Assembly: GCA_946811185.2 (NCBI GenBank)
Contig: OX328105.1
Location: 50,096,845 to 50,160,844, forward strand
Direction: 5' to 3'
Origin: Hippopus hippopus
Lineage: Eukaryota; Mollusca; Bivalvia; Cardiida; Cardiidae
Length of the DNA: 64,000 bases
Under the pieces are notes generated by a model. That model was not told the DNA's origin. It searched no databases and saw only the letters and a program-made list of their open reading frames with translations. The position numbers were made by a program, and so were the translations under genes. Each line of letters starts with the position of its first letter. Positions within the stretch are counted from its first letter, which is position 1. Below, one piece after another: positions 11,826-24,800 of the stretch.

Positions 11826-11980
11826 ATTCATTTAGAAAAGGCTGACATTATATAACTCATGACATTATAGACCAGTCCAGCTGAAACAGACTCACATAGT
11901 TAAAGGAGAGGCCCTGCCAATGTGGTGAAGAAAATATCTGCTTTTTTTTCTATCAGGCCAAGCTATGAAAATCTATTTCT

Positions 11981-12247
11981 GTGGTTAATCATGACAGAAT
12001 GAAGAAAATTAATGTCGAGATAGAACTCTTCCAGCAAGGATTACTAAATGGCTTTCAAGCCTATATATCAGATGGTGATCCTGATACTGACACAGAGGAT
12101 TCAGTCTATTGTCTGGGACCTTGGAATGGTAGGTTCATGATTCAGTGCGATGGCTGCAATGAGTGGTTACATGGGTTCTGTGTCAATATCACTGCATCTG
12201 AAGCTTTAGATGTTGACAAGTACTTCTGTGGTTTCCATTCCACTTAA
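11981..12247 (+). pseudogene. PHD-finger-like relic
   Basis: The reading frame contains GRFMIQCDGCNEWLHGFCVN, followed by DVDKYFCGFHST. That spacing and wording match a PHD zinc finger, which reads histone H3 tails. The second zinc-binding Cys is replaced (YCLG) and the last Cys is missing (FHST), so two of eight ligands are lost. An acidic stretch DGDPDTDTEDS precedes it. It sits just after the pogo relic and may be that element's C-terminal module or an independent exon relic. Confidence 0.6.
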
Positions 12248-12376
12248 TGTTATCACTGTTCCCAATTTATAACCATTTTTTTCTTTTTCAGCACCAAAAT
12301 GTTGACTTACAAATAGCTGTTGGCCAAAGGGTTAGTTCGTAACATAATGCTCATGAACACGACCCTCCAGGAATAG

Positions 12377-12604
12377 GTGGAATGCCTTCTTGGGAGAGTT
12401 AAGCTGGCTAAGTCTTCGGCAAGGTCAAAGAACTGGCTCCATGTCATTGCCAAAGATGCCCAAGAGTTGCAGTACCATGATAACAAGTGGATAGCTGACA
12501 ACATTAAACCAGAGTCTCAGCTAAAAAGGATTGAGAGCAAAATGCCTGCAAGACCATCAAGAGACATTTGTTTGCTAGACAACCCGAATCTACCTCAGAC
12601 ATAA
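12377..12604 (+). pseudogene. unidentified coding relic 3
   Basis: About 75 codons of coding-like text (NWLHVIAKDAQELQYHDNKW) ending at a TAA. It lies between the PHD-like relic and the TatD-like relic. No family recognised. Confidence 0.3.
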
Positions 12605-13339
12605 TATATCATCATAATACAGATTGACTAGGTGGTCGCATCTGTGCAAGACAGAGATCAGGAGGAGTACCTATGCTGAGGATGTCAAGAGCAGCAAGGC
12701 ATCAGGCTCCCCCAAAGATCGCCGCAGAAGAATCAATTAACAGTGCCTCGTCCTGATTCATACAAGGAGTTAAGGCGAGGACATCAAGTTAAAATACCGG
12801 TATTCAGAGGGGAGAAAGGGATATAGAGGGGATTGTACAACTAAAAAGGGTTACGATTCATTAAGATCCAGATATTAAGGATGTGGAGAGGCTAAAAGTG
12901 GATACAGCAGTCCTGAGTTTCAACACAACAGCAGGAATTAGATAGAGTATCCATTTCCAGTTAGACACTCTCCAAATGAACAAAGGTTGGAGTCCGAGCG
13001 TCCACATAAGGTTAGGATTGACACATCAGACTCTCCAATCCCAGACTGACGAGAATCCAGTTCCAGAACCAATGCATTCCAGGAGCACCTTCCTGGGATC
13101 TTGGATGAAAGGAGAGTATGTAATTGAGAGGTAACACACAGCAGATGCAACCTTTTGATCTGCTGCAGTTCCTGGATTGTAGGGTCCCTAGACGTCAATA
13201 TCCTGATGGAATACATCTGTCTGTTACACATGCTATTAAGGGGCTGTTTTGATATACCAAGAGTAATGGTTCCAGCGCTGAAGTCTCTGGGTAACGAACT
13301 AGATCATCCAGCACCAACAGAGGTTACAGTCGACCCAAT
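12605..13339 (+). other. frameshifted coding-like text, unidentified
   Basis: Short charged coding-like stretches in changing frames (for example RLESERPHKVRIDTSDSPIPD near 12985). These are probably the N-terminal part of the TatD-like pseudogene. They cannot be assigned to a family by eye. Confidence 0.35.
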
Positions 13340-14270
13340 GAACTCACCAGCCCTATTGATGCATTGGCCAGTATTCCTGTCATTTTAGGATGTATTGGCA
13401 GGGAAGCAAGGGTAGAGTTAAGGGAACAATTTCTAGCTATCTCTGTACCACTGCAAGGAAGGTCTGTTGCTAGAGACAGCCACTTCCATTTGGACAGGGT
13501 GAGTGGCAAGCTGAACATAGAAGGAGTTGTTCAGTGTAGGAGTACCTAGAGGTGGCCATGAAATAAGGGTATTTGGGTAAGTCAATGTATTACAGAAGAT
13601 GATGTGAGACAGCTTGGGAGTTGAGACAGCTTAGGAGTTGGTGAGGCTATCAGAATTCATCCAAAGCTGGCAGCAATATGCTCAGAGGAGGACTGGTCAC
13701 AGTTTGAGAAATGCCTTTCCATGGAAGGCGTTTGTTTTCTGGGAGAGGTTGGTCTGGACCACTTCAGGATGGATCCAGCCACTTGGGACGAGCGGCATGT
13801 TGTTCTTGTTCAGGCCTTGTCCTGGTTCTGCACAACAGAGGTGACGAAAAAGAAATAAAAGAAATGCTACAGCAATATCCCTTGAAGGAGGTGGTACCAA
13901 GAACAAGGAAGATCCATTTGCATTGCTACAGTTGTAATTCAAGAATGATTAAAACTGTGGGTCCGAAGTTTCCCAAATGTTAATTTGGGTTACCAGTTTG
14001 GTGGCTAGGCTTGGAAAGGATCAGCGACAAGTGCTGCATTTTCTGAGTCACATGGCCTTCTCCTTGAGCCAGATGCTCTTTACTTCTGGCTAGGAGGAAG
14101 GTCAATTTCAACTCCAGTCATACTATGCACCACTGTATGTCTCATATGTGCAATCAGAACAGAACCATGGGAAGAGGTCAGTAAGATCTCTGCAGAAAAT
14201 GCGCAGAGGCTTTATGACCTTGCAGGGCAGCCAGGCAGTGAAGATAGTCCTTATTCCCTGACAGTGTTGG
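13340..14270 (+). pseudogene. TATDN2-like TatD-family hydrolase pseudogene
   Basis: TatD enzymes are metal-dependent deoxyribonucleases with a TIM-barrel. Hallmarks appear in order but in shifting frames: the metal-binding HxH strand DSHFHLDRV near 13475-13500; the E-containing FLGEVGLDHFRMDPATWDER near 13734-13795; the IHLHCYS histidine strand near 13912; LLLEPDALYF near 14063, where the family has an aspartate in the TD-PY motif; and the C-terminal helix WEEVSKISAENAQRLYDLAG near 14167-14228. Multiple frameshifts and stops make it non-functional. TATDN2-like genes are abundant in some bivalve genomes as I recall; whether this copy travelled with a mobile element is open. Confidence 0.75.
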
Positions 14271-14981
14271 GAATAAGACAGTTCCTGAGAAAGAGATCCA
14301 GTGCAGGTGTCATTTATAATGGATGAACACCAGCGAATTCTGTACGGGTTTACAGTGTGGTCCTCCTCCAAGTGGGGGATGGTGTAATGGTTCAAGGCTT
14401 GTTTACGGGAATTTCCCCTGAATCCTCTGAGATCGCCAAGGTTAATACCCAGTGTTGGAGAACCGCAGCTCTCTTCCAGAACGCCATCAGTAGATAGCCC
14501 AGTGTGATTCTCAAAAGCTAGATAATATCTGAACAATCGACGACTACTGGGTTCACGAAGGTAAGTATAAAGCATGCAATAGCTTTAAAAGTTGTCAGTG
14601 AACACTTTAGAGCTAATGAAAAATCAGGTGCAAGCAAAACCGTCTGAAATAGAACAAAGATACAAGTTTCATACCAGCAGTTACTTCCAAATATTAAAAC
14701 TGGAGCAGAATATGTTGCTCAATTAAGGCATCTATCTACGGATTGTAATTTTGGAAACAGTTTGAGTTAAAACTCCTCCATGGACAGGCTGGTATGTGGT
14801 GAAAATAATTATCATATTCAACATTGATTGTTTTCAGAAAGAGATTTATAAGTCTAGACAGCTTTGGAAAGTGCTCAAAAAATTTGCAGAGAAATCAGCA
14901 TAAGATTTGCAAAAGGTTATTTGAAATATATGCTGAGATAACATAATGTCTATCTCTCTGAACACATCAACACTGAATAAT
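14271..14981. other. no recognisable feature
   Basis: Open frames on the minus strand here are fortuitous overlaps of the TatD relic. Nothing else could be supported. Confidence 0.4.
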
Positions 14982-17332
14982 AAACAAGAGGTCCATTGGT
15001 CCTCAAGCCCTCACCTGAATAGAGTCATATAGGAATGATAAAGCTGAAAAGATCCTGGTTGTGATGATGTAAAACACATGAGTATACATGACCTACTTTT
15101 AGACCAACATGACCTATTTTAGAACTTTTAAGAGATATCATCAAGACAAACACTCTGACCATGTTTCATGAGTATCAGACTGAAAATGTTGCCTCTTGCA
15201 TTAACATGAGGCTTTTGTCCCAGTGACCTATTTTTTGACGTTACATGACCTAATTTCTTAACTTGTCTGAATTATCATCAACACAAACATTCTGACCAAT
15301 TTTCATAAGTATCCGGCTGAAAAAGAAGGCTTATAAAATGCATACAAGAATTTATAAGATTTGGCCCAGTGACCTAGTTTTTGACTTGACATGACCCATT
15401 TTTTAACTTTTACTAGATATCATTAAGACAGACATTCTGACCAAGTGTCATAAGTATCAGGCTGTACAAGTGGCTTTCAGAGTGTGCACTAAAGTTTTCC
15501 TACCATTTGACCTATTTTCTGACCTGACATGACCCAATTTTTTTCACTAGACATCATCAAAACAAACCTTTCTGACTAACCTTCATGAGAGTCTGATGGA
15601 AAATTTGACCTTTAGAAAGCACACAAGGTTTTTCCAGGAATTGGCCCAGTGAGCTACTTTTTAACAAGTTGACCTAGATTTTGACCAAAATCATGCAAGA
15701 TCTCTTCAAGACAATTATCCTGACCAATTTTTAAGAGTATTGGACTAAAAATGTGGTCTCTTAAGTTTAAATAAGTTTTTTCTAAGATTTGACCTAGTGA
15801 CCTAGTTTTTGACCTGACATAACCCATTTTCAAAGGTGTCCGAGATATTATCAAGACAAACATTCTGACCAATTTTCATGAGTATTGTACTGAAAATGTG
15901 GCCTCTAAGTGTACACAAGGTTTTTCAAAGATTTGACCTGGTGACCTAGTTTTTGATCTGACATGGCCAATTTTTAAAAATCTTCAGGATATCATCAGAC
16001 TAAAATTCTGGCCAATTTTTATGAGTACGAGACTTGAAGTGTGGTCTCTAGAGTGTGCACAAGGTTTTTGAAAGATTTGACCTAGTGACCTAGGTTTTGA
16101 CCTAATGTGACCCATTTTCAAACCTGTCCCATAGGTGTCCGTAGTTTGACTCCTGGCACCCATAGACTATATAGTGTAATCAAGGGATTTAACTCTATTC
16201 AGCCCATTACTCGCCCCCGATTGCAAAAAAGCAATGTATCTTTTCTTTACTAACAGTTATTCTCTTTATTCTTTCGACAACTGAGAGCTAAAACATTTTT
16301 CTACCAGATAAACACAACTGATTGTCAGTTGCTAATGCAGTCTGGCTGCTACAGTCGCTCGAACTTGTGAACTCCCTCAAAAATCTTGGCCATTGACACG
16401 GGTTCGTACATCCGACTTTCAAGATATAAAATACACTTTAGATCCAATGAAACACAGTATTAGCGGCAAACACCCATTAAACATGTTTCAAAATATCACT
16501 GACCTGTAGTCTTTGTGTTCAACAAAGTCGAATCACCTCAGAATTCGTGGATTTTTTATCAAGATGCAAATTTCAAACAGCTGCCGACATCTTGTGTCAC
16601 GTGACATTGTTTGGAACGAGAAATTTCATTGGTTGATATGTACTGACAGTCGTGCATTCAACCAATGAAATTTCGTACAGCTGCTCACACCTTTTATTAT
16701 GTGACACTGTTTTGGAACGAGAAATTTCATTGGTTTATATGCGCTACCTGCCGTATTGAATGTACGAACTCGTGTCAATGGCGAAGATTTTTGTGCGAGG
16801 TTACAAATTCGAAGGACTGTAGCAGCCAGATTGCATTAGCCACTGACAAACAGTCGTGTTTTTCTGGTAGACAAATGATTTAGCTATCAGTTATCCAAAG
16901 AATAAGGAGAATAACTGATGGGATAGAAAACATACGTTGTTTTTTGTAACCGGGGGCGAGTAACGGGCTGCATACAGTTAAATCCCTTGATTATACTATA
17001 TAGTCTATGGGTGCCAGGAGTCAAACTACGGACCCCTATGACCTGTCCCAGATATTATCAAGAGAAACATTCTTACCAACTTTCAGGAGTATTAGACCAA
17101 AAAAGTGGCCTCTAGACTGCATACAAGGTTTTTCTACGATGATTTTTTATCTCGTCCGAGATATCAAGACAAACATTCTGAGCATGTTTCATAAGTATCG
17201 GACTGAAAATGTGGCCTCTAGTGCATACACAAGGTACAAAAGGACGACAGATGACGCACGACAGACGCTGGACGCAGCACAACCACAAAAGCTCAACTTG
17301 AGCACTTTGTGCTCTTGTTAGCTTAAAAGAAA
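14982..17332 (+). repeat. tandem-structured interspersed repeat R2
   Basis: It starts AAACAAGAGGTCCATTGGTCC. It then repeats a block of about 145-150 bp roughly ten times (GTGACCTAGTTTTTGACCTG, ATCAAGACAAACATTCTGAC, GAAAATGTGGCCTCTA). It ends with GACGACAGATGACGCACGAC and a small hairpin GAGCACTTTGTGCTC before GTTAGCTTAAAA. Architecture matches R1 and R3. It is interrupted by the hAT-like element at 16130-17040. Confidence 0.7.
16130..17040. mobile_element. 911-bp hAT-like element with long terminal inverted repeats
   Basis: The ends read CATAGGTGTCCGTAGTTTGA and, inverted, CATAGGGGTCCGTAGTTTGA. The complementarity continues for over 100 bp and, less strictly, for most of each half. ACCTGTCC at 16122-16129 is repeated exactly at 17041-17048, an 8-bp target duplication, and removing the insert restores the R2 block. 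An 8-bp duplication and CA..TG ends fit the hAT superfamily. No transposase is encoded, so it is non-autonomous. Confidence 0.85.
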
Positions 17333-18469
17333 GAAACCACGTTATACGTATATTTGTAGAAAAATAAAACAAGACATCAGATCAATTTTAAAGGATGATG
17401 TTAGAAAAGCATTGAAAGAAATTGAGGGTCAAAAATGTAGGTCTTTAAAAGTTCTATTTTGTACAATTATTACTTTTCTTGTCATGAGTGGGCAGCATTC
17501 TGTCCCGCTTTTCCCAGTGCTTCTGGGGCCTTCTTGCAAGGTGCCTTTCATCTACTAGGTAACAGAAACTAGCATTTAGGGTTGTTGGCCAATGCCACTT
17601 CACACACATTCTTTTATGCATAACTTGTTTTACAGATAAAGTGTACATCTAGAACAAGATGGCCATCCAGCACGAAAGCTACTTGCTTGTGCTGTGAAAC
17701 AACTAGATCCCTCCCAGACCAGGAGAGAGGTGTTATGATATACTATAGAAATGTTTTAGGATACTCAGGACATATTAAGATTAACACTAATTTCTAGTCT
17801 ACAAATCCTGTCATCTGATTTTGGGTTGTTGTTGAATAAATCATGATGAAACATGGTGTCAGAAGTAAAATTCGAAGAAAATTTTCCATGATTTAATGCT
17901 TAGAAACAGCAATATTAAAGCCAAGACACAGCGAGTAGATGCAAGAAGTGTCGATCTATGAGACTGGCATGATTCCTGGTTGTGTTGCTTACGATAAATA
18001 CCAAATAAAGCTGACAAAGTTTGTCAACCTATTTTCCCGCAGTAGTCACAGTTCAGTTACGCAAAGGCACAATGGCTACGAGCAAACTTCCGGTACATGT
18101 TCTGTTACATTTACATCGTCATCATCGAAAAACCTCTAAAATTACAGTCTATATTTTGCATAGTACATGTATTACATTGCATAAAATTCAAACATACTTA
18201 AAACTTTACAAGCTAAATATGAAAAACTTAGGCATCAAATGTCCACAGCCTGCTTTTTCTTGTCATACCCAATTCATAATTTCAAAGAATATAAAACACT
18301 TTCTTACAAAAGGCGGTTTAACAATAGATAGAAATAGAGAAAAAATAGATAAAAATAGAGAGGATGATACCAGTAACTCTCTTCAACTTTTTTAGCAGAG
18401 GGCTCCAGTAGTAAAGAGTATATATTTTACAACAGATATACATCTTGAAGGACAACAGAAAGAATATCA
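17333..18469 (+). other. mostly unassigned; possible LINE ORF2 scrap
   Basis: Near 17654-17715 the plus strand reads QDGHPARKLLACAVKQ, resembling a linker phrase of LINE-type polymerases (PAKLLA). The match is short. No other feature could be supported. Confidence 0.25.
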
Positions 18470-18691
18470 TATTACCCTTTCCCAAACAATCCCGTGTTTT
18501 AACAATCTTGAGAAACAAGCCATTTGAAAACAATTGTAGGAAAAGGAGAAAATGCTGGTAACCAGCATTTTCTCCTTTTCCCACAATGTTTTCTACCTTT
18601 CCAAAGACAAATATCATCATTGGAGCAGCATTTAATTTGTCATCTGCACATGCTTTGAATTTGGACTGGTCTAAAATTTTGTCGTCTGGTA
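18470..18691. repeat. MITE-1 copy in scramblase 3' untranslated region
   Basis: It begins 15 bp beyond the scramblase stop codon (reading the minus strand). It has an almost perfect central hairpin at about 18530-18600, ends in ACCCTTTCCCAAACAATCC and keeps TTTGTCGTCTGG at the other side. If the transcript extends past it, the RNA would fold into a hairpin with arms of about 30 bp. Confidence 0.85.
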
Positions 18692-18705
18692 TGGAGATAA
18701 AGCAT

Positions 18706-18806
18706 CTAACAGCAGCATCTATTCTGCCGCTCAAAATAGTGAAAGTCCACCAAAAACACAGCTCCAAATATTGCAATCTTTTGTAACACTGGCAAGTCTG
18801 AGAGAT
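18706..18806 (-). CDS. PLSCR: scramblase last exon
   Basis: The acceptor is TTTCTCTTTGCAG. It encodes LSDLPVLQKIAIFGAVFLVD then FHYFERQNRCCC and a TAG at 18706-18708. The hydrophobic helix and the F.D..YFE signature are typical scramblase C-termini; the tri-cysteine tail is unusual. A different frame is also open across this exon but lacks the signature. Confidence 0.88.
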
Positions 18807-21800
18807 CTGCAAAGAGAAAAAGTGATTTTTTTTCATGCTGTTAACTGGAAAAATTAACGTCTACGGCCCCTAACTCATTGGTAAACATCAACGTTTTCGT
18901 AAAGGCTATTCGGCCTATCTCAGCAGCTTCCGTCTTTTAATATGAGAGTTAGGGGCCGTAAACCTTAATTTGATAAAAAATTCATTGTAGTATGTGTTTC
19001 AGAGCAACACATATATGGGTGACACTCTGGGAAAGGAACACTTCACCACACAATCCTGACCTTTAACGAACTTCAAGAAGAAAACTTTTGAAAATGTTGT
19101 GAGAAACGGAAAAAATGCTGGTAATCAGCATTTTCTCTTTTTCCCATAATGTTTTCTACCTTATCAAAGACAAATCACAATAATGAAGGTACATTTAATG
19201 TGTCATCTGCAAGTCTTTATTTAGAACAAGTCTAAATTTTGTCATGTGGTAAAGGGTTAATGCATCTCTGTGGTGATTATACCAAAAAAGTCATCCGTAA
19301 AATCTGTTTTGTCTAACAACCAACTAAATCATGAGGTAGATTAGTCCTTTGACATGCATTAAATTGACTAATAGCGAAAAGTTTTGACTCACCTCAGCCT
19401 TTCAGACGGACCTCAGTTGGTGATTTTTGCAGATGCATAAAAGCCCCTTTCAACGAGTATGATTCAAATATGACTTAAATTCAAAGGCAAAACAAAAGAG
19501 CCAGTCTTAAAATTCAGAACAAAAAATCAGAATTAAGAACAAAATGGGACACAAACACTTCTTTCATTTGTCTGACAGAAATAATGGCTGGTGTACTTTC
19601 TGTTCCAGTCAGATGAAAGAAAATTGCTGATCATGTATGGTTTGTCTATCACGGGTAGGAAACTTCATATTCAGAGCCAATGGCTCTGGTGAGAAAATGT
19701 TGTGTTGGTCTTCCGTTTCTGAAGATGTCGGCCAAAAAACAACCAAAAAACAGGTAAGCTTGTCATTATTTGTAATCATGTGTTCTTATATCTTTGAAAT
19801 TCCAAAAAAGGAGAATGTCATGCAATGCTTTGGTCTTTCAACATGTTTTCTACACTACTGAAAGTTGTAACAAGTGTACGATGTTGTCTGAATCATTTGT
19901 GGCGTGGGTTGACAATAGCTAAAATAATACGTTACGGACCTATAATTCAGTCTATTATTGCCATATAATTGGCAATGAAAAGAGAGTCTTGCTGTCCCAA
20001 AAGCGTGAATTAATGTCTTGAAATGTTACATTCACTGCTGGTAAAGAATTGAAAAGAAATAGCACAAAAATGGTGAAAATAAAGAAGGGCTCCGAACATG
20101 ACCGAATTTATGAAAATACAAAGGACTGGTCTTGTCACGATTGAAAAATCCTGTCGAAAATTAGTCTATCTAAATTTTGAAAATACTTTAGTGTAGCTTT
20201 TGATTAACAGAATAGTCTATGTACATGTATATAACATTTGGCATGCTTTCCTCCAGGTATACGATCCCTGTTTCCTCGTAAGTGCAACCCACATGTAAGC
20301 AAAAACAATGAAAAAATATTTGGCATCTTCGGAAGGCTCATTGGTCTTGAAACAGTCATTAAAATGCTAGATTGAAAATGTACCGACCGTAGCAGAGATG
20401 ATGAATAGAAAAGAAAAAAACTCTTACAGAACTTAAGAAATACAATTGACCTATTCGCAATACACGCCTCGGGGTATATGTGTGAACACTCTTAACTCTT
20501 TTTAATACTTAACACTACACAACAGTATGTCAGGTGGGTGGGGTATATACAAATCTTTAACAACGAAAAAGAATCTATTTCACAAGCACGTCAAGACCAA
20601 AAATGTTTATAGATCCCTGATTCTGACAGTACTTACTCAGATCTTTCAATGTTCAATTAATCAGATGCATGTTAGATCAGAAAATGTCACATATCAGTTA
20701 TCTTTAAGCCGATGATAAACAAATATTTATCCACACAAACAAACGATCACGTTTTATGCAGTCTACTATTGACCTATAGTGGCTGCAGAACCAACTTAAG
20801 TTGTGACAGGTACTTTAAGGGTTCATAATGAATAGCGTCGAGTTATTTTTCTTTTTCCGTCCTAGATATTTGTATGAATGTCCTAAACATTGTCATTTGC
20901 ACTTGTTTCAGAAATCTCACACTGACCCCTCCCCATTTCACATGTAATCATTAGAGATCATTCAATTTACGCCGTAATTAGAGTGAGATTGCAGCTCCAA
21001 TATCATGATTTACTGAGTGTGTATGCAATTAGCTGTTTTGATTCATCATTTAGGATAAAAAGGAAGTTTGAAGGGTCTTTGAGCGGTTTAGGTAAAGTTG
21101 GCACCTGTTTTGTCGTGCCGAGTAATTTTGATTAAGTAAAAAATAAAATTCTGAAACAAACAAAAAACAAGAGGACCATGATGGTCCTATATCGCTCACC
21201 TGAGTACTAAGCAGTAAAGGTCTACAATGAAGATAAATACCAAATATCAAGGTTCAAGGCCAAATGATAATGAAACAAGAGCAGCAAATTGTCGCAAGAT
21301 ATGCCCGTCCCATCGCCAGTTGTAGAGGGTGTATAATAATTGCAAAGGGCAGGTAATGCAACAAACATGTTTACCAAGTCTCAAGTCAATTTGACTTGAT
21401 AATTCAAAGTTCCATTCCAGACAAGCAAGAAATACTATAAAAATGAAGATCAAAGTGGAATTACTCAAAATATGCGCTAGGTAGAGTTATTGTTCTTGCG
21501 CACAGTACTTGGTAATATTGCAACAAACATGCATACCAAGTTTGAAGTCGTTCTGACTTGAGTTGAAAAGTTATATTCCGGACAAGCACTTAATGCTGTA
21601 AAAATGACAATCAAAGGGAAATAACTCAAAGACAGCACAAGGTAGAGTTAAAATTCTTGTGCACTGCACTTCCAAATATTGCAACAAATAAGCATACCAT
21701 ATTTCAAGTCATTCCTCCTTAAGATGACAAAGTTATGCTCCGGACAAGCAAGAAATGCTATAAAAATGAAGGTCAAAGGGGAATAACTCAAAATTCATGC

Positions 21801-24800
21801 TAGGAAGAGTTATGGTTCTTGTGCACTGCACTCTGTAATTTTTCTACAATCATGCATACCAATTTTGAAGATGTTCAGGCTAGAGATGACAAAGTTATAT
21901 TCCGGACAAGCAGAAAATGCTGTAAAAATGACGACCAAAGGGAAAAAACTCATAGACAGTACGAGGTAGAGCTATGGTTCTTTCACACTGCACTCCGTAT
22001 TATTGCAACAAACACAAATGCCAAGTTTCAAGTCAATTGGACTGGAGATGACAAAGTTATGCTCCGGACAAAGAACTATTCTATAGAACTTTCTAATTCA
22101 AGGGCAAATAACTCCAGTCGTTCTGGTCCGATTATCCAAACTCATCCGAGATCTTATGGTCATATATATTTTGACCAGGTTTGGTGCTGATTGGTTGATA
22201 TTTGTAGATGCTAGAGTGTAAACAAAGTCAAGTATAGCAATTTTTCTAATTCAAGGGCAAATAACTCCAGTTGTTCTAGTCTGAATAGACCTATTATCAA
22301 ACTCATCCGAGATCTTATGGTCATATATATTTTGATCAAGTTTGGTGCTGATTGGTGAATAACTGTAGATGCTAGAGTCAGGGTTTTCCCTTGGCAACAA
22401 AAACTGGGGGTCATTGTGACCCCCTAGTCAAAAATAATGGGGGTCATTTTGGAATTTGTGGGGGTCACAACAAAATGTAATTAGCTTAGACAAAAGCTAC
22501 TATTTGTGAAACTATGTGTGTCTATTCACAGTAAATCGTTGTATACCTTATATATGTATTATTAAATGGTGATAGATATATAATAACACCAGAGATTCTC
22601 TAAATAGAGGGAGCTTACAGCCTAAATGGCACCTTTTTCATAAAGAGTATCTGGAGTATGCTTTATTTACGCCTGTTCTTAAGCAAATATGCCCTAGCTG
22701 CACACAACCTGTCATATCTCTGAGTAATAGTGTCTATTAGTCTTCCATGGGTATCATCATGACCACTACTGTAGTGTTTTGATGATGCACTAGGGTTTGA
22801 ATTTCGAAGTTTGTGCAGCCTCTCTCTGTGGTAAAGGGTTATTTTGTTTTTATCACAGAAAATCGACCATTTAATTGGTGAAAATAGCTTGTTGTCGGCC
22901 GGATTGGGAAGTCTCGATTGTTTTTCTTGATAGAGAATATCCATTTTGGCCGAAAATAAACTTTTCAGCAATTAGGCGGCCGATTCCTGTGTTTCGACAC
23001 ACGGGTCGCAATCATGCCGCTGTTATCAACGAAGAACGAAGTGTATCTCTTTGGCTAATTTACAGTAAACCCTCGAGACCTTGAAATATGTTTCTGGGTG
23101 CTCTTACCATGCATCTGATCTTCGTTTAAGGGCTCTTCTTCCCTGCAGACAGCAGGAATGACGTCGATTTTGACAGAACCATAATGTTTTCATTAGAGAT
23201 CGACTGGTTTAGTTTAGACCCGTTGAAATACCAACGGTATTCTAGTAAAATTGATACACAGTCCAGTGTTTCGTCCCATTTTCTCTTCGCACTCCAGCTT
23301 TTTCATCTACTCCCGATGTAACTGTCGGTAGCATATATGATCGTTAGTTACTCTTATCGTATTTGTGCGTCAAAAATGACGCACTGTTGAAAAAATTGCG
23401 GGTCAATTTCCTTAAAAATGCGTCAAAACGCACAAAATCGTGCGTCAAGGAAAACCCTGTAGAGTGTAAACAAAGTCAAGTATAGCAATTTTTCTAATTC
23501 AAGGGCAAATAACTCCAATTGTTCTGGTCCGATTAGACCCATTATCGAACTCATCCGAGATCTTATGGTCATATATATTTTGATCAAGTTTGGTGCTGAT
23601 TGGTTAAAAATTGTAGATGCTAGAGTGTAAACAAAGTCAAATATAGCAATTTTTCTAATTCAAGGGCAAATAACTCCAGTTGTTCTAGTCCGATTAGACC
23701 CATTATCGAACTCATCCAAGATCTTATGGTCATATATATTTTGATCAAGTTTGGTGTTAATTGGTTAAAAATTGTAGATGTTAGAGTGTAAACAAAGTCA
23801 AATATAGCAATTTTTCTAATTCAAGGGCAAATAACTCCATTGTTCTGGTCCGATTAGACCCATTATCGAACTCATCCAAGATCTTATGGTCATATATATT
23901 TATTTTGACCAAGTTTGGTGTTAATTGGTTAAAAATTGCAGATGTTAGAGTGTAAACAAAGTCAAATATAGCAATTTTTCTAATACAAGGGCAAATAACT
24001 CAAGTTGTTCTGGTCCAATTAGACCCATAATCGAACTCATCCTAGATCTTATGGTCATATATATTTTGACCAAGTTTGGTGCTGATTGGTTAAAAGTTGT
24101 GGATGCTAGAGTGTAAACAAAGAAATGTGAACAGACGGACGACGGACGGACGGTGAGTGATCACAATAGCTCATCCTGAGCACTTTGTGCTCATGTGAGC
24201 TAAAAAAAACCAATTGTCCCGTTTGATTCATATCCATTTCGTCTGCACATGCTTAAAAGGATTTCCGACATTGGATATTTTTTTCGGAGGAAGGTTTTTC
24301 AAAACTTTAAGACTTTTAATGCTTTCTTTAAGCAGACGTAAACATAAAATACATCATGAAAATTCCCTTAACTGTTTGAAAAAATTGACATTACGCAGGG
24401 TTTTTTTTTCTCAGAATTTTACTTTTTACTTAATCAAAATTACTCGGCACAGCAAAACACGAAAACCCACAACAAAACAGGTGCCAAGTTTACATAATCC
24501 GCTCAAAGACCCTTCAAACTCCCCTTTACTCCTAAATAATGACTCAAAACAGCTAATTTGCATACACACTCAATATATCATGATATTGGAGCTAGAATCT
24601 CAATCTAATTACGGCGTAAAGTGAATGATTTCTACATTACAAAGGTGGAGGGGTCGGTGCGAGATTTCTGAAACGAGTGCAAACAACAATGTTTAGGACA
24701 TTCATACAAATATCTAGGACGGAAAGAGAAAAATAAATAACTCGAAGCTATTCATTATGAACCCTTAAAGTGCCTGTCACAACTTTAGTTGATTCTGCAG

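Noticed and set aside
14123..14575. 150-codon open frame on the minus strand
   Set aside because: Its opposite strand carries the TatD-family motifs (WEEVSKISAENAQRLYDL), so this frame is the complement of a decayed gene.
14982..17332. CRISPR-like or satellite array
   Set aside because: The repeats are long, diverged, without unique spacers, and have defined ends like R1 and R3; they belong to an interspersed element of a eukaryote.
18318..18836. 172-codon open frame on the minus strand
   Set aside because: It crosses the last scramblase exon in the wrong frame and then runs through the MITE-1 palindrome. The scramblase signature is only in the other frame.
20238..20284. Micro-exon (TTTCCTCCAG before, GTAAGTGC after) in the left arm of the inverted duplication
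   Set aside because: Only about 21 nt, and the segment is absent from the other arm; no reading-frame support.
22663..22971. 102-codon open frame on the minus strand inside the CAGGG element
   Set aside because: No recognisable transposase motif and no second copy to test conservation; left as possible captured DNA.
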